Position numbers and translations under genes: made by a program | Part shown: one piece after another, positions 25,101 to 41,039 of the stretch | Position numbering within the stretch: position 1 is the stretch's first letter | Layout of the letters: each line of letters opens with the position of its first letter | Source of the DNA: Aspidiotus rigidus | Taxonomy: Eukaryota > Arthropoda > Insecta > Hemiptera > Diaspididae | DNA: 64,000 nt | Direction of reading: 5' to 3' | Assembly (NCBI GenBank): GCA_035079385.1 | Contig: JAVHKY010000003.1 | Location: 7,667,501-7,731,500 of the forward strand | The notes under the pieces: generated by a model | The model's input: the letters and a program-made list of their open reading frames with translations, nothing else | What the model was told of the DNA's origin: nothing | The model's database searches: none

Positions 25101-26094
25101 TAATTGATATTGAATAAATGAAGGATAGCAATTATTTAGGTGAATTTCAATTTTACAAAAAACCCACTCAAGATAATGGAAGAGCCGAGATCATACCTGA
25201 TCGTAATAATAACGCACATCTTGAACACTACATTGACTGTCATCAAAATTAAATTTTTCTCCTTAATTCGGGTTTTAGATATACTCCATACCTTCGATTT
25301 TTATCGCAATCATAAAATAAGCTTTCTGAGCGCTTAACTCGAGGTCCAGACAACGCGCAATACGAAGTTCCAATGAGTATTTAAAAAAAAAAAAATGTTG
25401 ATCATTGCATTCCAGGAATCATTAAGTAGACGAAAAGTAGCGGAATCTTTTGCTTTATAGGTACACGAACCAGCTTGAAAAAATTTTGATATAGAATTTG
25501 ATGGCCGATGATACCACTTCCAGAAAAAATCGGTCATATACGTATACTCTGTTTCAAAAGGGCATCCTGCTACATCTTGTACCAACGGACGGTTGCAGAG
25601 GCTAGAAAAGACTTCTCACCATTACAGCAGATTTGTGTCGGTACAAGACGATACGACTCATTTTCGGAACCAAGTATGGTCTCACTAGAAAATAATGTTG
25701 CGAACGATCTAATTATAATGAAACTTCATTCAATAGCTAAAGATTGAAACAACGCTTCTCGTCGCTAAGTAGTTTTACAAAAGATCATCACCTCATCGTA
25801 GCCTCAATCAAAACAAAAGAAGTACAAGCTCGCAAACTGTTTTCTAACCAGAACTAAAAAAAAAAAAAAAAGTGTAACTGACGCAACGTAGAATCCAGAA
25901 TGATTTGGCGCAAGTAAAATCGAGAATAAAAATTAATTCAAAATAAAAACAAAGCGAATCAGCAACAAAAGACTGAAAAATCGTGATGTTCGACCATGAC
26001 GTTGGTATAATCGCGCAACTTAGACTCTACGCAAGAAAACGGTACCTTTTGGTAGACGCTCGCCGTACAGGCGACCTGAGAGGCAGGCGTGATC
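22103..26094. other. Intergenic DNA and probable Src42A 3-prime UTR
   Basis: Very AT-rich and without a recognisable coding frame. The part next to 26095 must include the 3-prime UTR of the minus-strand kinase gene. The first minus-strand AATAAA I find downstream of its stop is at 23959-23964, which would imply a UTR of about 2.1 kb, but this is unproven. A short TRAP-beta 3-prime UTR should start at 22103. A 22-nt A run lies at about 22995-23016. Confidence 0.5.
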
Positions 26095-29746
<3,652 letters not shown>

Positions 29747-30104
29747 CTGTGGAAGCAAAAAGAACCATAATTGAGAATTCAAGCCACAAATGAGTGAAAA
29801 ATTTAAAAAATAAGTATCTAGGTATCTTAGAAATTGGCAAAGAGCGAGCAGCTTTTGATTGGAAGATTTATGTCATTTTTCTTTTGTAAGTTTATCTGTG
29901 ACTGATCAACTTTACACCATATTTTCAGCACAAATTAATGAATAAATCAAAATTTCGCAAATACCGACTCTGTTTCTTTCAGTACATGCGGCCTATACTC
30001 TCCTCCATTTTTCTCTATTTTGGTGCACTACCTTGGTCAACATCATTTCTTAGGGGTGCTTCGGCTAATGAAGGTCCCCCTTCCCCCTCTAGAAATGTAT
30101 ATAA

Positions 30105-30850
30105 ACCCATAATAAGATGGAATTTATCGTTATATAAATATATAATGATATCAACAGAACTTGGAGAATGGTATCTTTCTACACATAAAACGAAGCTCTC
30201 GTTCTGCTGATCGTTTCATGCTAAATTTCAATTGAATTTAAATATATGATAATATCAACAGAAGTTGGAGAATGATATCTTTCACAACATATAACAAGAG
30301 ACCTATTCTGCTGATCGTTTCATGCTAAATTTCAATTGAATTTAAATGGATAATGATATCAACAGAAGTTGGAGAATGGTATCTTTCTACACATATAACG
30401 AAGCTCTCATTCTGCTGATCGTTTCATGCTGAATTTCAATTGAATTTAAATATATGATAATATGGACAGAAATTGGAGAATGATATCTTTCTAAACATAT
30501 AACAAGAGACCTATTCTGCTGATTGTTTCATACTAAATTTCAATTGAATTTAAATGGATAATGATATCAACAGAAGTTGGAGAATGATATCTTTCACAAC
30601 ATATAACAAGAGACCTATTCTGCTGATCGTTTCATGCTAAATTTCAATTGAATTTAAATGGATAATGATATCAACAGAAGTTGGAGAATGGTATCTTTCT
30701 ACACATATAACGAAGCTCTCATTCTGCTGATCGTTTCATGCTGAATTTCAATTGAATTTAAATATATGATAATATGGATAGAAATTGGAGAATGATATCT
30801 TTCTATACATATAACAAGAAACCCATTCTGGTGATCGTTTCATACTGACC
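30105..30850. repeat. 104-bp tandem array, about 7 copies, with higher-order structure
   Basis: The word CAGAA.TTGGAGAATG recurs at 30156, 30259, 30363, 30467, 30571, 30675 and 30779, a spacing of 103-104 bp. Units fall into two types, one with ACGAAGCTCTC and one with ACAAGAGACC, in the order A B A B B A B. Copies 2-4 and 5-7 are near-identical 312-bp blocks. The array lies upstream of the last visible Src42A exon and is therefore probably intronic. No gene is encoded. Confidence 0.92.
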
Positions 30851-32090
30851 ATATGCGGGACTATTTGGGGGCTTATGGCAAACGGCACCGCAAATATCTT
30901 TCTCCTAATTTGGACCATTTGCAGAACTATTTGCGATCTTATGGCAAATGTCACCGCAAACGCCTCCTTCCTAGTTTGGACTATTGGGAAACTATTAAAG
31001 GTCTAATGGCAAATGTCAACGCAAACATCACCTGCCTGATTTGGACCATTTGCGGAACTATTTGGGGTCGTCGGGCAAACGGCACTGCGAATGTCTCCTG
31101 TCTGATTTGAATCATTGGCGGACCTCTTCGCAATCTTATGGCAACTGTCCCTTCAAACGCCTCCTTTCTGGTTAGGACTGTTTGGGAAACTAGACTTGAG
31201 GCTTATGGCAGACGGCACCGCGAATGTCTTTCTTCTGATTTGGACCATTTGCGTAATTATTTGCAATCTTATTGCAAATGTCACCGCTAAGGCCTTCTTT
31301 CTGATTTTGACAATTTGCGAGACTATTTGCGGTTCTATGGGAAATGATACTGCAAACGCCTCCTTTCCGATTTGGAACGTTTGCGGAACCATTGGGGGTT
31401 TTATGGCAAACAGCACCGTGAACATCTCGTTTCTGATCGGCACCCTGTGCGGAACTATTGGGACTGACGGCAAATGTCACCGTAAGCGCCTTCTTTCTGA
31501 TTTGAACCATTGGCGGGACTATTTGGGGGCTTATGACAAGTATCAACGCAAACGCCTTCTTTCTGTTTTGAACCACTCGCGGAACTATTTGGGGTCTCAT
31601 GGCAAGCGGCACTGTGAACGACTCTTGTCTGATTGGAATCATTTGCGGAACTATGACGGATGTCACCCCTTCTTCCTGCTTTGGACTATTTGGGAAAGTA
31701 TTTGGGGTCTTATGGCAAATGTCAACGCACACATCTCGTGCCTGATTTAGACCGTTTTCGGGAATAATTGAAGTCTTCTGGCAAACGGCACGGCGTATGT
31801 CTTTCTTCTGGTTTAGACAATTTGCGAAACTATTTGCGACCTTATGGCAAATATCATCGCAAATGTCTCTCTTCTGATTTGGACCATTTGCGGAACTATT
31901 TGGGGTCTTATGACAAATATCACCGCAAACGCCGCCTATTTGTAATCTCATCGCAAATCTTTCTGATTTGAGCCACTTGTGGGACTATTCGGGATCTTAT
32001 GGCGAACGGCACCGCGAACGTCTCCTGTCTGATTTGAATGGGGTCTTATCGGGAATGACACCGCAAACGATTTTTTCTTAATTTGGACTA
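30850..32090. repeat. 66-bp tandem array, about 18 degenerate copies
   Basis: The word GGCAAATGTCACCGCAAAC and variants recurs every 65-66 bp (for example at 30886, 30952, 31017, 31083), together with TTTGGACCATTTGCGGAACT. Because the unit is a multiple of three and lacks stops in one frame on each strand, long open frames result: 211 codons on + (31115-31750) and 253 codons on - (31190-31951). Both translate into 22-residue repeats. Their overlap, drift in unit sequence and lack of any flanking gene structure argue for a minisatellite rather than a protein gene. It directly abuts the 104-bp array. Confidence 0.9.
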
Positions 32091-32100
32091 TTGCGATTTG

Positions 32101-32617
32101 GTAGTAAATAGTGATGGGCGGTTATCGGTTATTGTTATTCTTGTGTAAAATTAACCGAAAAACCTGTTTATTTGTAATCCTGAAAAACCGGCTAATATGA
32201 GCGCATAAACAGATTAACCGCCGAAATTCAAAATTTTTCAACAATTCGGAATTCCGATTCATAATTTGACAAATTTGAAGCACCAGGCGGAGGAAGCGTC
32301 AAGCGTAATTAAAGAATTTTGTTACATTCACATTTCACTCGGTAGTTGGCAGTTGCCATGATATAAGGAATGAGATTTTCCTTTTTTTTTTTTTTTTTTT
32401 TTTAAATTTTTGTGAGTTTGAGAGCAAAAAAATGGAAGACCTTAAACGCTCCTAGCAGAATTTTTTGAGAACTAAAAGCGATCCGAATAATTGCCAGTTA
32501 ATCGGTTAACCGGTTTATTTGGGGGTTTTTAACCAATTAACCGGTTACGATGATCTCTAATAAACTGTTTAACCGGTATATTGAAATAATCGATTACCAC
32601 CTATCACTAGTACCAAG
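32101..32617. mobile_element. hAT-type element, decayed target duplication
   Basis: The left end TAGTGATGGGCGGTTATCG (from 32109) pairs with the right end CGATTACCACCTATCACTA (to 32609), 16 of 19 positions. The flanking octamers GTAGTAAA and GTACCAAG match at 5 of 8. The interior carries repeated TTAACCGGTT words, as in the hAT MITE at 19260, suggesting subterminal binding sites. A T run of about 24 nt sits near 32380. Confidence 0.68.
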
Positions 32618-32880
32618 TTGGTAAGTAAACAATAAAGTGACGTCAGATAGCAAACGATCAATGACGACGCTAGCGCTAACCAGTCCAAATGGTTCGATTA
32701 CTAGATCGATTTCTTATGATGTTACGAGTCATACAACATACCTGCACCTGCATTCTGATTGAACTATGAAAATGTAGACAACTTTTCACCAGTCACTCTA
32801 AACAGTGATAACATGTGGTTTTTCACTGAGCATTGTGATTCTAAGAGGTAGAAAAATAATGGAACTCCTATAGCTTAAAT

Positions 32881-34223
32881 CAGAGTTTCTCAACCTTTCT
32901 TATATCGCGGCACATTTTTCCAGGAGATGATATTTCTGTGGCACAGCATTTCCAGAACTTCAAATTGTAGCGAACTTTTTTGTGCGTTTCGACATTTGCA
33001 TGTCTCTACAGATTTCCTCTTCCTAATTTCAGAATTTGTGGTCTAGAAGATGGCTATGAGGCTTCACCCTTCTTTCTCTATACTACAGTTCCGGGAAACA
33101 AGAGATCTTCCACCGGGACTAGAAAAAATTTTGCCATCCGTGTACACAAAAGTGTCTGGATGTTTCCTGCATTTACTGGAAACCCTCTGGGCTCTTCTAA
33201 TTTCGAAATTTATCAGGAAACATGAAATAAAATCCATATTTTTGTCCAAGTCGCAGAAATTTCTTGATTTTTATGACAGTGAGTGCAGGTTTGGACTCAA
33301 GTTTAAGAAAATATAAAAATTGGAACGCATCGGTCCGATAGTGCGTATGATTACTTTTTAGAGTAATTTCATTAATAAATAATTTAAATTTGAAAAAAAT
33401 TCAAAATATCAAAAAAATTATTTCAAAAAAAAATTCAATAATAAATTAATATGAAAAAATTAATAATCAATATTTTGATCATAATAAAAGTTAAAATAAT
33501 TATTATTAAATGAATTATAAATTTAATTTATATCAATTAAATTGAATACAAAATATACAATTAATTTCATTTATTTCAATTTTATTTATGTTTTATTTTT
33601 TAATAAAAAATTTTATTTAATTATATTTAAATTGATTTTTTTAAATACATTATAATTATTATTAGAATTTTTTTATTCTATAATATTTATAGTTGAAAAA
33701 TTATTTCAAAATAGAATAAAATCAGAGAAAATGATATATCGTCGGAGTATTCCATTTAAATGTAATTAATTCATGAACATTATCATCAATAAATATTAAA
33801 ATAGATTGTATCCCTAATCAATTAAATAGAATTACAGATTAAATTATATAAATTATTTTAATATAATTCTATTAATTCAACATCGAGGTAACAAATTGAA
33901 AATATTTTATTTAATCATCCTGTTATCCTTAAGGATATAATTATTAATTTAATTTTTCAATTTATTTTCTTATTTAAATTAATAAATTGAACTTCAAAAA
34001 TTTACTTTGCACTAAGAATTGAAATTATCTTCATTTTATAACATTTTAAAATTCGAAATTAAATATTATATTTATTTATATTAATAAAATATTTTTCATT
34101 TATTTAGTTAAATAATATCATTAATTTGTTAAATCATGAAAAAAAAATGGCAATTCTTTTTTTACTTCATGTTAATTTATGTTTTTGATAAAACTTTTGC
34201 GGCACACCGGTTGAGAAACACTG
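32881..34223. mobile_element. hAT-type inverted-repeat element enclosing a mitochondrial-like insert
   Basis: The left end CAGAGTTTCTCAACC followed by a GCGGCACA word pairs with the right end TGCGGCACACCGGTTGAG then AAACACTG. This is the common hAT terminus CAGNGTTTCTCAACC. I could not find a matching 8-bp target duplication. The middle (about 33390-34100) is far richer in AT than the flanks and is described separately. Confidence 0.65.
33390..34100 (-). pseudogene. Nuclear copy of mitochondrial DNA (cox1 3-prime end and 16S rRNA), rearranged
   Basis: On the minus strand, about 33825-33670 reads in mitochondrial code as NWLGMQSILMFI, then after a frameshift LNGMLRRYIIFSDF and ILFWNNFSTM. This corresponds to the conserved C-terminal part of cytochrome oxidase I (LNGMPRRYSDYPD..). 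Just upstream, about 33960-33870, the minus strand contains CCTTAAGGATAACAGG and ACCTCGATGTTGAATTAA. These match the conserved 16S rRNA segments GGGATAACAG and GACCTCGATGTTGGATTAA. Base composition is typical of insect mtDNA. In most insect mitogenomes the two genes are distant and on opposite strands, so a joined same-strand arrangement implies a composite insert or a rearranged mitogenome. Limits are approximate. Confidence 0.72.
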
Positions 34224-36880
34224 GCAGACTCCAGTTGATGAAACCAATCATCAAAAATCCTCGAAAATTTACTATTTTTCAACTATTGATAGTCTATTCA
34301 ACCCAAGGAAATTGATTGAATGTCCCTCGTCTACATGTAAAATTCCGTCACGCCGCAATCTTGGTAACTGCGCTACTCGCAGAGAGGTTTGGCAGGCGTA
34401 ATTATATCAGATGGTAGAACGGTTGATGTTATCATCATCCGAGCTACATTTCGATAGAACACAATCGGAATTGCGAACTTTTTGTTGATTCAGTGTTTAT
34501 CACTGCAATCTAAGAAGTATTGTTGCATTTCGTGAGCTGTATTACGCTACAGACTTACATACATTCAGTTTGTTCACACGATATGAAATCAGGGCGAAGG
34601 TATTAAAATTTATTAAAAGTGAAGATTCATAAAAATTCTGAAAACTAGAAATTAGCTCATTATCAAGTCACTAAAAAATAAAAATTAGAAAACGGTAAAA
34701 CTCATGAGACTTGAATTTCGTTTGTTTTGAGCCGCGATAGTAATTTTTAACAAGGAAGCATTATTTGGGAAAATCGTTCGCCGCACTCGTCGTTTTTTCG
34801 GCAAATTGTGGTTCTAAGAAGGGTGGGAGGGAATTACGGGAATATATGCGGTAAGCCGCTGACCTACTTTGGGAACTTTGAATTAAAATTTTCGTCTTTT
34901 GGGCAATACATTTACTTCAGGACAGACTTGAAAAAGTTTCAACTAAATCATGAATCCCAAACGATCATCAAAATCGAAAACAGGTCCCTGTTTTCCTTAT
35001 ATCGTACGAGACCGAGAAAATGATGATACTTTTTCAGTTGTATTTTCACAAGTTTTTCGTAAGTTGATTTAATTTCTCTTAAAAATGGAGATAATGTTGC
35101 TCTTGAAAGAATATTTCCATTAACATTCAGGCTGTCCTATACGTACTACCAAACTTCATCTTTAATTGATTTCCCGTTAGTCCTGATTTATTTCAACAAG
35201 AGTGAAAATGAATGAACCGGGCGAGGCCTAAGAGCCGCCGAATCAACTCATGAACCTTCAATTCGGAATCCTAACATTATCTAATCGATTATGTGATAAT
35301 TTTTGGCAAAAATTTCCACGAGGAGAGGAAGAGAAAGAGAGAGAGATCATAGACAAAAAGTCGTGTAGACCGAGAATAGAGTTTAATTCCGAGTAATGGG
35401 AAACACATCCATAATTTCGAATGAAAGTGATGATTAATTTACCGTTTGGAAAAAATTTTCGTAAAAAAAAAAAAAACTCGTCAACAAAATTAAAACTAGA
35501 TTAGACCACGGTTTCATCATAATATTATCAACTTGTTTATATCGAAAATTATACAAGAATTACCGAGAAGACCTGCCTCGTATACGACTTTGGATACCAC
35601 TTGCAATTAAAACATGTCATTGCCCTCTTCGTTGGTAAAAGAATACAACTTACGTTTCTTTCAAGCTTGCTTCTTTCTGATAGGAACTTGAACGATGGCT
35701 CCGAAGAAAAAAAGTATCGATATTCTATTTGAAGCACCGTATGCACTGAACGCACTATATGGTACACATAGAAAGATGAAAAGTGACTTATCAAACCACT
35801 TATACGTGCCCTGTTGTACGGCCAGGTTGATAATTAATGTAATGAAATTAATTTCTATATTTTGCTGCAGGTTGATAAAAAGCCCCCGAGACAGTCGCCT
35901 GCATCGTTTATTGTGATTCTCGAATCCAGAATATCAGCGTAGAAGACGCAGAATTTGCACTGTGGCAAAATTTCGATTCGTCTTCGGAGATCCAAAGAAA
36001 TACGAGCCTTTGTTTCGCAATGGTTATTCAATTATTATTATTATTTGAAACTTTTACAGTTACTTCACCACCTCGCCTTGTACAGATGGATAACATAATG
36101 CTTCTTTTATTTCACTTTCCATGAATAAAAAACACGTTTTGTGGTCAGTGAATTTGATCGATATTATAGACCGTCTGCACACAATGATGTCATCACAGCG
36201 CTTCACTCTGATCCAACTCTCGAGCTGAAAGCGAGAGTTAGATCACCTTGACCAGAATCCTCTATTATCGGTAGGAAATGAAAAAATATTGAGGTCAACC
36301 GGCTGATAAAGTCGCAAACTGATGGTATAGTCTAGGCCCTGGTTCAGAAAACATCATTAAGTTATGCAAAATCCAGAAAGTTAACAGCAAAACACGTCAA
36401 TTGTCTCGTCTAATATACGTGTACGAAATGATTCGATTGTTTATTTTCTTAGAATAGATACCTAGGAAGGAAGATTTGATTGAAGGTCATACCTCCCGAA
36501 AAAAGCTCGCAAGTAGAACGGTAGTATGGAACGAGGAAAATATTCAACTATGTATCGAAATATCGAAATCGCAAAATAATTGCAATTATTGCTAGCCGAA
36601 TTTCCTGCACTTTGTGTTCACTTTTTTTCAACATGCCTCATAAAGAAAGATGGCGTTCCACCTCGACTAGGATGTAATCATAAACATTTAATGTACTCTC
36701 CTGACGCATCAAAACTCGCAGACTCTCATCAACGTGACATGGCAATTATTCCCCTGCTATGAGATCAATGTACAACAAATATTATTAGAATAAGCGAGAA
36801 TACAATTTGATAGTGATGGCCGTTTGCAGAGGAAAACCCAAACTAACCACAGCAAGATCACAGAAGAAGTCTCGCACTCT
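34224..36880. other. No gene recognised
   Basis: This probably lies within the Src42A upstream intron or intergenic DNA. It includes an A run near 35463-35475 and only short open frames. I searched visually for an SH3 exon of the kinase on the minus strand and found none. Confidence 0.4.
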
Positions 36881-37245
36881 AGTAAATGAAAAATAGGACC
36901 CAGAGATGGAGATCAAGTCGAGAACCGAGCACGTATGGAGGGCGTTTCCCAAATACAAACAATTGCTCTGCGATCAATACTTGGCTCTCCAATACGACAC
37001 AGAAGGTCAAACCTTTGTGTATGGTCGCTTTTGCTACACGGTGTGAAAGCGTGGACACTAAAGGTGCAATCAGCAAACCGTCGGAGGCAATTTGTAGAAT
37101 GGGGAGGGTATCGTAGGTTCAGAAGCTGAGTGAGGAACTCGGAAATTCTGGAGATGGCTGGTTTGAAGACAACTGCTCACAAACGCAATGGAGTGGAAGA
37201 TAAGGTGTCTTGGTCATATACTTTGCGAATTCTGCTTCTGATCTC
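36880..37245 (+). pseudogene. LINE reverse-transcriptase C-terminal fragment
   Basis: The frame at about 36900-37129 gives QVENRARMEGVSQIQTIALR, then CVWSLLLHGVKAWTL, then RRRQFVEW. This matches the post-RT block common in non-LTR retrotransposon ORF2 (KCYVWSVLLYGCETWTL, then RRRLEAFEMW). It continues past a stop into VRNSEILEMAGLK, the usual VTNEEVLRM-like segment. Only this C-terminal stretch is present. The type differs from the I-type copy at 7280-9800. Confidence 0.7.
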
Positions 37246-38819
37246 GGAGCGGCTTGAAATCTGCCACAAAAAAATTCAAGTTTGGAGAGCCCTGCCAAGT
37301 GACGGAAATGCAGTCCCTTAGTCTTATCGTCGACCCCCGTAAGGCACGTGGCTGCAGACAAGTTTGAAATTTTTTTAAGATCACTCATGACGTCATCAGC
37401 TACTCGTAACGTCATTTTCCCCTCATGATCTCGTTCTGCAAATTTCAGACAGGCCTCCAGCGTACAGAGTCTTTTCTCTCCGCGATCAACCGTCTTGTCT
37501 CCTTTATCCTCATTTCAATACCATGATTAGCGCAGCGCTGACTCTAGCAAAACACATTGAGAGGTGCTTCTATAATTCAAAATTCTGAATATGATATCCT
37601 TACCTGATCATTTAAAAAAGTCTCACACGATCGTATTAAAAATTCATTAATTGCAAAGTCAGCATAATGATGCTGAGAAAAACTACCTATAGAACTTCCC
37701 TCACAAACTTTCCAATTAACTGATTTCATAAATTTACTTCTTCCTCGTGTACATAATGAAGTTCGCAAATTAACTCGACGGTATTACAGGCAAGTAATGA
37801 ATGAAGAACTTTGTTTCTTATTATAGCTATGATGAATTTTCCAAGATAACAGATTTCTATAATTAAGTATGAAAAGAAGCTAAAACGTTATCGGCACGAG
37901 AATAGTGAAATACAAAGACTTGAATCGAAATTCGTACGTCACCTACGATGAAAGCGACAGCAATTAAGTACAAAAAAAAAAAAAAAAAAACGAACAGAGG
38001 ATCTGCACAAGAGAATAGATGTAAAACAAATATAATTCAAAATTAAACCCGTTTCAAATCTCCGCTCTACATAAAGAGTGAAAAATAAAGATGAATTTGA
38101 TTACTATTTCTTCTCAAGGATGTTGATGTAAATTGAAAGCTTTTCTATTTTCTTCTTCAAACCATCATGGTTATATTTAGCGGATGAATCAGAGATCGGA
38201 AGAAAAATGTTGGTTTGAGAATTTGTTTTAGATTTCTGGTTCATGAAAACAATCCTGCTCGTTCGAAACCTGCAGCATTAAGATTACACTTATTCCGATA
38301 CTCGTAAATTAGCATTAGATACTTTGTCTCGTAATCATCATTTGAAATTATTACATTTCACGCGCTATAAACTCGGGATGTTTTCCTCTTCCTCATCAGC
38401 GATCAACTTTATAATATTACAAACGGTTACATCATACAAAATGAAACGCGAAGAACTTGAAACAAGTACAGGCACATATACACCTGCGGTGTCATCGGAA
38501 AAAAGTCGGGAAGGAATAAAATCAAAGAAGAAACAATAGAGAATTGACTGAAAAAAGTCTTGGATTAACGTCATCACTGCATCAATAGAATTATTCCGGA
38601 GACATTTCTTCACCACTTATATCTACGATATCAATCAAATTGATGACGTCATGTCAGTCCTTTCTATCTTCGAACATCTAGAGATTTATACGTCATCATC
38701 TTCTCAATGCAAAGGTATATTTTGAGCGCTTCTTTAGTGTATGATTTCTCGATGTTATTATCAAGTTGCCATTCCTGAGTTTTCCAATCTTGCTTCCTAA
38801 AGTACAGTCGACACAAAAA

Positions 38820-39500
38820 AAGTCAAACTATGCATTTCGAGTGCAAGTTCTAGATTCGACGCTGATGTCTGAAATGGCATCTTCTTTCCCCCTAAAATCA
38901 GTTTTTCGTCAATATCTCGACTTCTGAGTTGGAGGGGTTCCTCAAAATTACGAGACATTTTCATAGTACCATCACGTAAAGAAATTAGGTCTAGAGAAAA
39001 ACTTCCTACACAAAAAATGTTCCTCGTGACATTTCCTACAAGGTAGACTATTAACAGGGGATCTGCTCTAAACTTTGCCGTGCGCCATCCAACCAAAAAC
39101 TTATAGAAAATTTTGATTTTCGAGCAATATATGATAGAAGGGGGACTTAGAAGAATCTCCACTCTCGAGCTATATGTGGTAGGAGGACTTAAAAAAGAAA
39201 ACAACGGGTTCTTTAAAGAAATTAAACAAGGGAGGCGGGAACCTGTTTAATGGGACACGTGGGATCTGAAAAATGTAGATTGTGACGTCATAAGCCCGGC
39301 CTTTGGAGCTATATATAATAAATAAAGGGGGACTGCGGACGTTTTCCGAAAAACTCCCTGATAAATCAGGTTCCCTGTTAAAATTTTGACTCTCGAGTGA
39401 TACAAGATAGGAGGAAGACTTGAAAAAATTCCGACTTTCGAGCCATAATATATTATAGGAGAGGGACTTAGAAGGAAATTTGGACCTCCAAGCCATGATA
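38820..39500. repeat. Dispersed repeat with AGCTATATATAATAGGAGG words
   Basis: Several degenerate units carry a CGAGCTATATATGATAGGA-type word followed by GGGACTTAGAA and CGACTCTCGAG (near 39120-39200 and 39380-39480). They flank a block with GGGTTCTTTAAAGAAATTAA, TGTGACGTCA and a CCGAAAAACTCCCTG region. The same units occur at 61430-61900 and in short form at 680-735. The part at 38895-38930 (TCAGTTTTTCGTCAATATCT) recurs inverted near 42475-42500. Confidence 0.7.
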
Positions 39501-40430
39501 TTTTATTAATTTCATTTTATTTACTGGTGTTTATTTTTTTGGGCGGTGCCGACAACAGTCTGTAGGCCAATTACCTCCGACACCACCCTGACAGGATATT
39601 CAAATTTCAAATACATAAATACATGGTCAATTAATTATTATTAAAAAAAAACGCACTAAAAGGCAGCCGTTTTAAAGACTTTTTGCGGACGATGAAGGTC
39701 GAGGACACAACAACGAGTTACCCAATTACCGAAATTACCAGAACATAATGTCCCTACTTACCGATCGAAAATCGATAATCCCCTGGGAGAGGATATCCAG
39801 TTCTACCCCTCCATATTTCCTCTTTAAATTGTTATAAAGGACAGCCCTTACCAGGAATGTATGCCGCAAGGGCCCCTATGACGGCCAGTTATGTGAAATA
39901 TTTCGAAAAGTCTCGTGTTCGAGCGTGACATCCTCAAGCTAATCTCCCGGAGCAGAGCAGGTTCTTTATGGCCATGTAGGAGGTCATGCAGGTAATTCAG
40001 CATCATGAGTTTTCGCCTAAATTCTAAAGACTGTATTTCGAAGCCTTGTAATACATAATTCATTATATTATTATGTATTTGATTTCAAAAGAGTGATATT
40101 GAAAGGCAGACGATTCACCCTGCTCTAGGAGACCATCGCATCTCCATCCGCTTGCAGTGCCAATGCGTCAAACTCCGCTGTCACTGGTTTGAACAATTTG
40201 ATGTCGTCAGAAAACAAGAGAACCTGCGAGGACAGGACTTCAGTAATATCGGAAGAGAAGGGGTCCCAGATTCGACCCCTGAAGGGCACCGACTCGCAAC
40301 CTCTGTACCCGACATACTGAAACCTATTTTCCAGGTACGAGGTAAAAAAAGTATAATTTTTTCGGAAAAGCCTAAAAGTCTTTTTGAGTGGTACAGAAGT
40401 GGAGAAAATAATTTCGCATTTCAAAGACTC
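39495..40430 (-). pseudogene. Jockey-type LINE, 5-prime truncated
   Basis: The minus-strand frame from 40424 reads FFTSYLENRFQYVGYRGCES, a degraded GVPQGS..GP block (VPFRGRIWDPFSSDITEVLSS) and the catalytic box as QVLLFSDDIKLF (FADD-type). Then comes ALALQADGDAMVS. A second frame (40063-39848) gives LEFRRKLMMLNYLHDLLHGH and SNTRLFEIFH, the usual C-terminal RRxxLDLxFLxKLLHG block of Jockey elements. A non-coding tail follows (GTGTCGGAGGTAATTGGCC on the minus strand) and ends in AATAAA-like repeats near 39500. Truncation at the 5-prime end and frame breaks indicate a dead-on-arrival copy. Confidence 0.8.
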
Positions 40431-41039
40431 ACCCTCTTGTGCTCCCTAATCTACTGTTGTCTGCCGCATACTACAACCACAAAATCGTCAGCGCCGTCTA
40501 CAAAGACAGCGATTTCTAGACGAGCGCTTTGGTAACCCGAGCCGCGACTACGAAGAGGTCCGTCATGCAGCGCGAGTTCCATGGCCGCCTTATAAAGAAA
40601 GACCAGGACATGCAGATTTGGAAATTATGAAAAAGGCTGTTTTCAGTAGTTTGGTTCGGTACTCGTAAGTACATCTACGCTCACGTGTGGGGCATTCTTA
40701 TAAGAAAATAAGCCTTAGAAACTTAAGAGATATGTATTGACTGAACCTAAAAGTGTGAAATTATCTCGCATTCGTTTCCATAAGGAATTGGTCCACCTGT
40801 TTATTAGTATCTGCCCACACAATTAGGTATCATAAACATATCTAGCCCCGTGTTTGATCGAGGTTCTGAACTTGCTGCTTTTCAGTATCTTGTTTCCTGT
40901 GTCAATGTGTCATTCATAAACATCTCCACCTTAGTGAAAGCATCGCTAGTCTTCCATCTTAACTATAGAAGTTGTTATTAAATCGGCAGTAGTTCCGGTC
41001 CACGATCTCCTCCACCATTTTGACGTACTTCAGCCCGTC

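Noticed and set aside
36170..36260. AACTCTCG...CGAGAGTT short inverted repeat
   Set aside because: 8-bp arms only; not distinguishable from chance.
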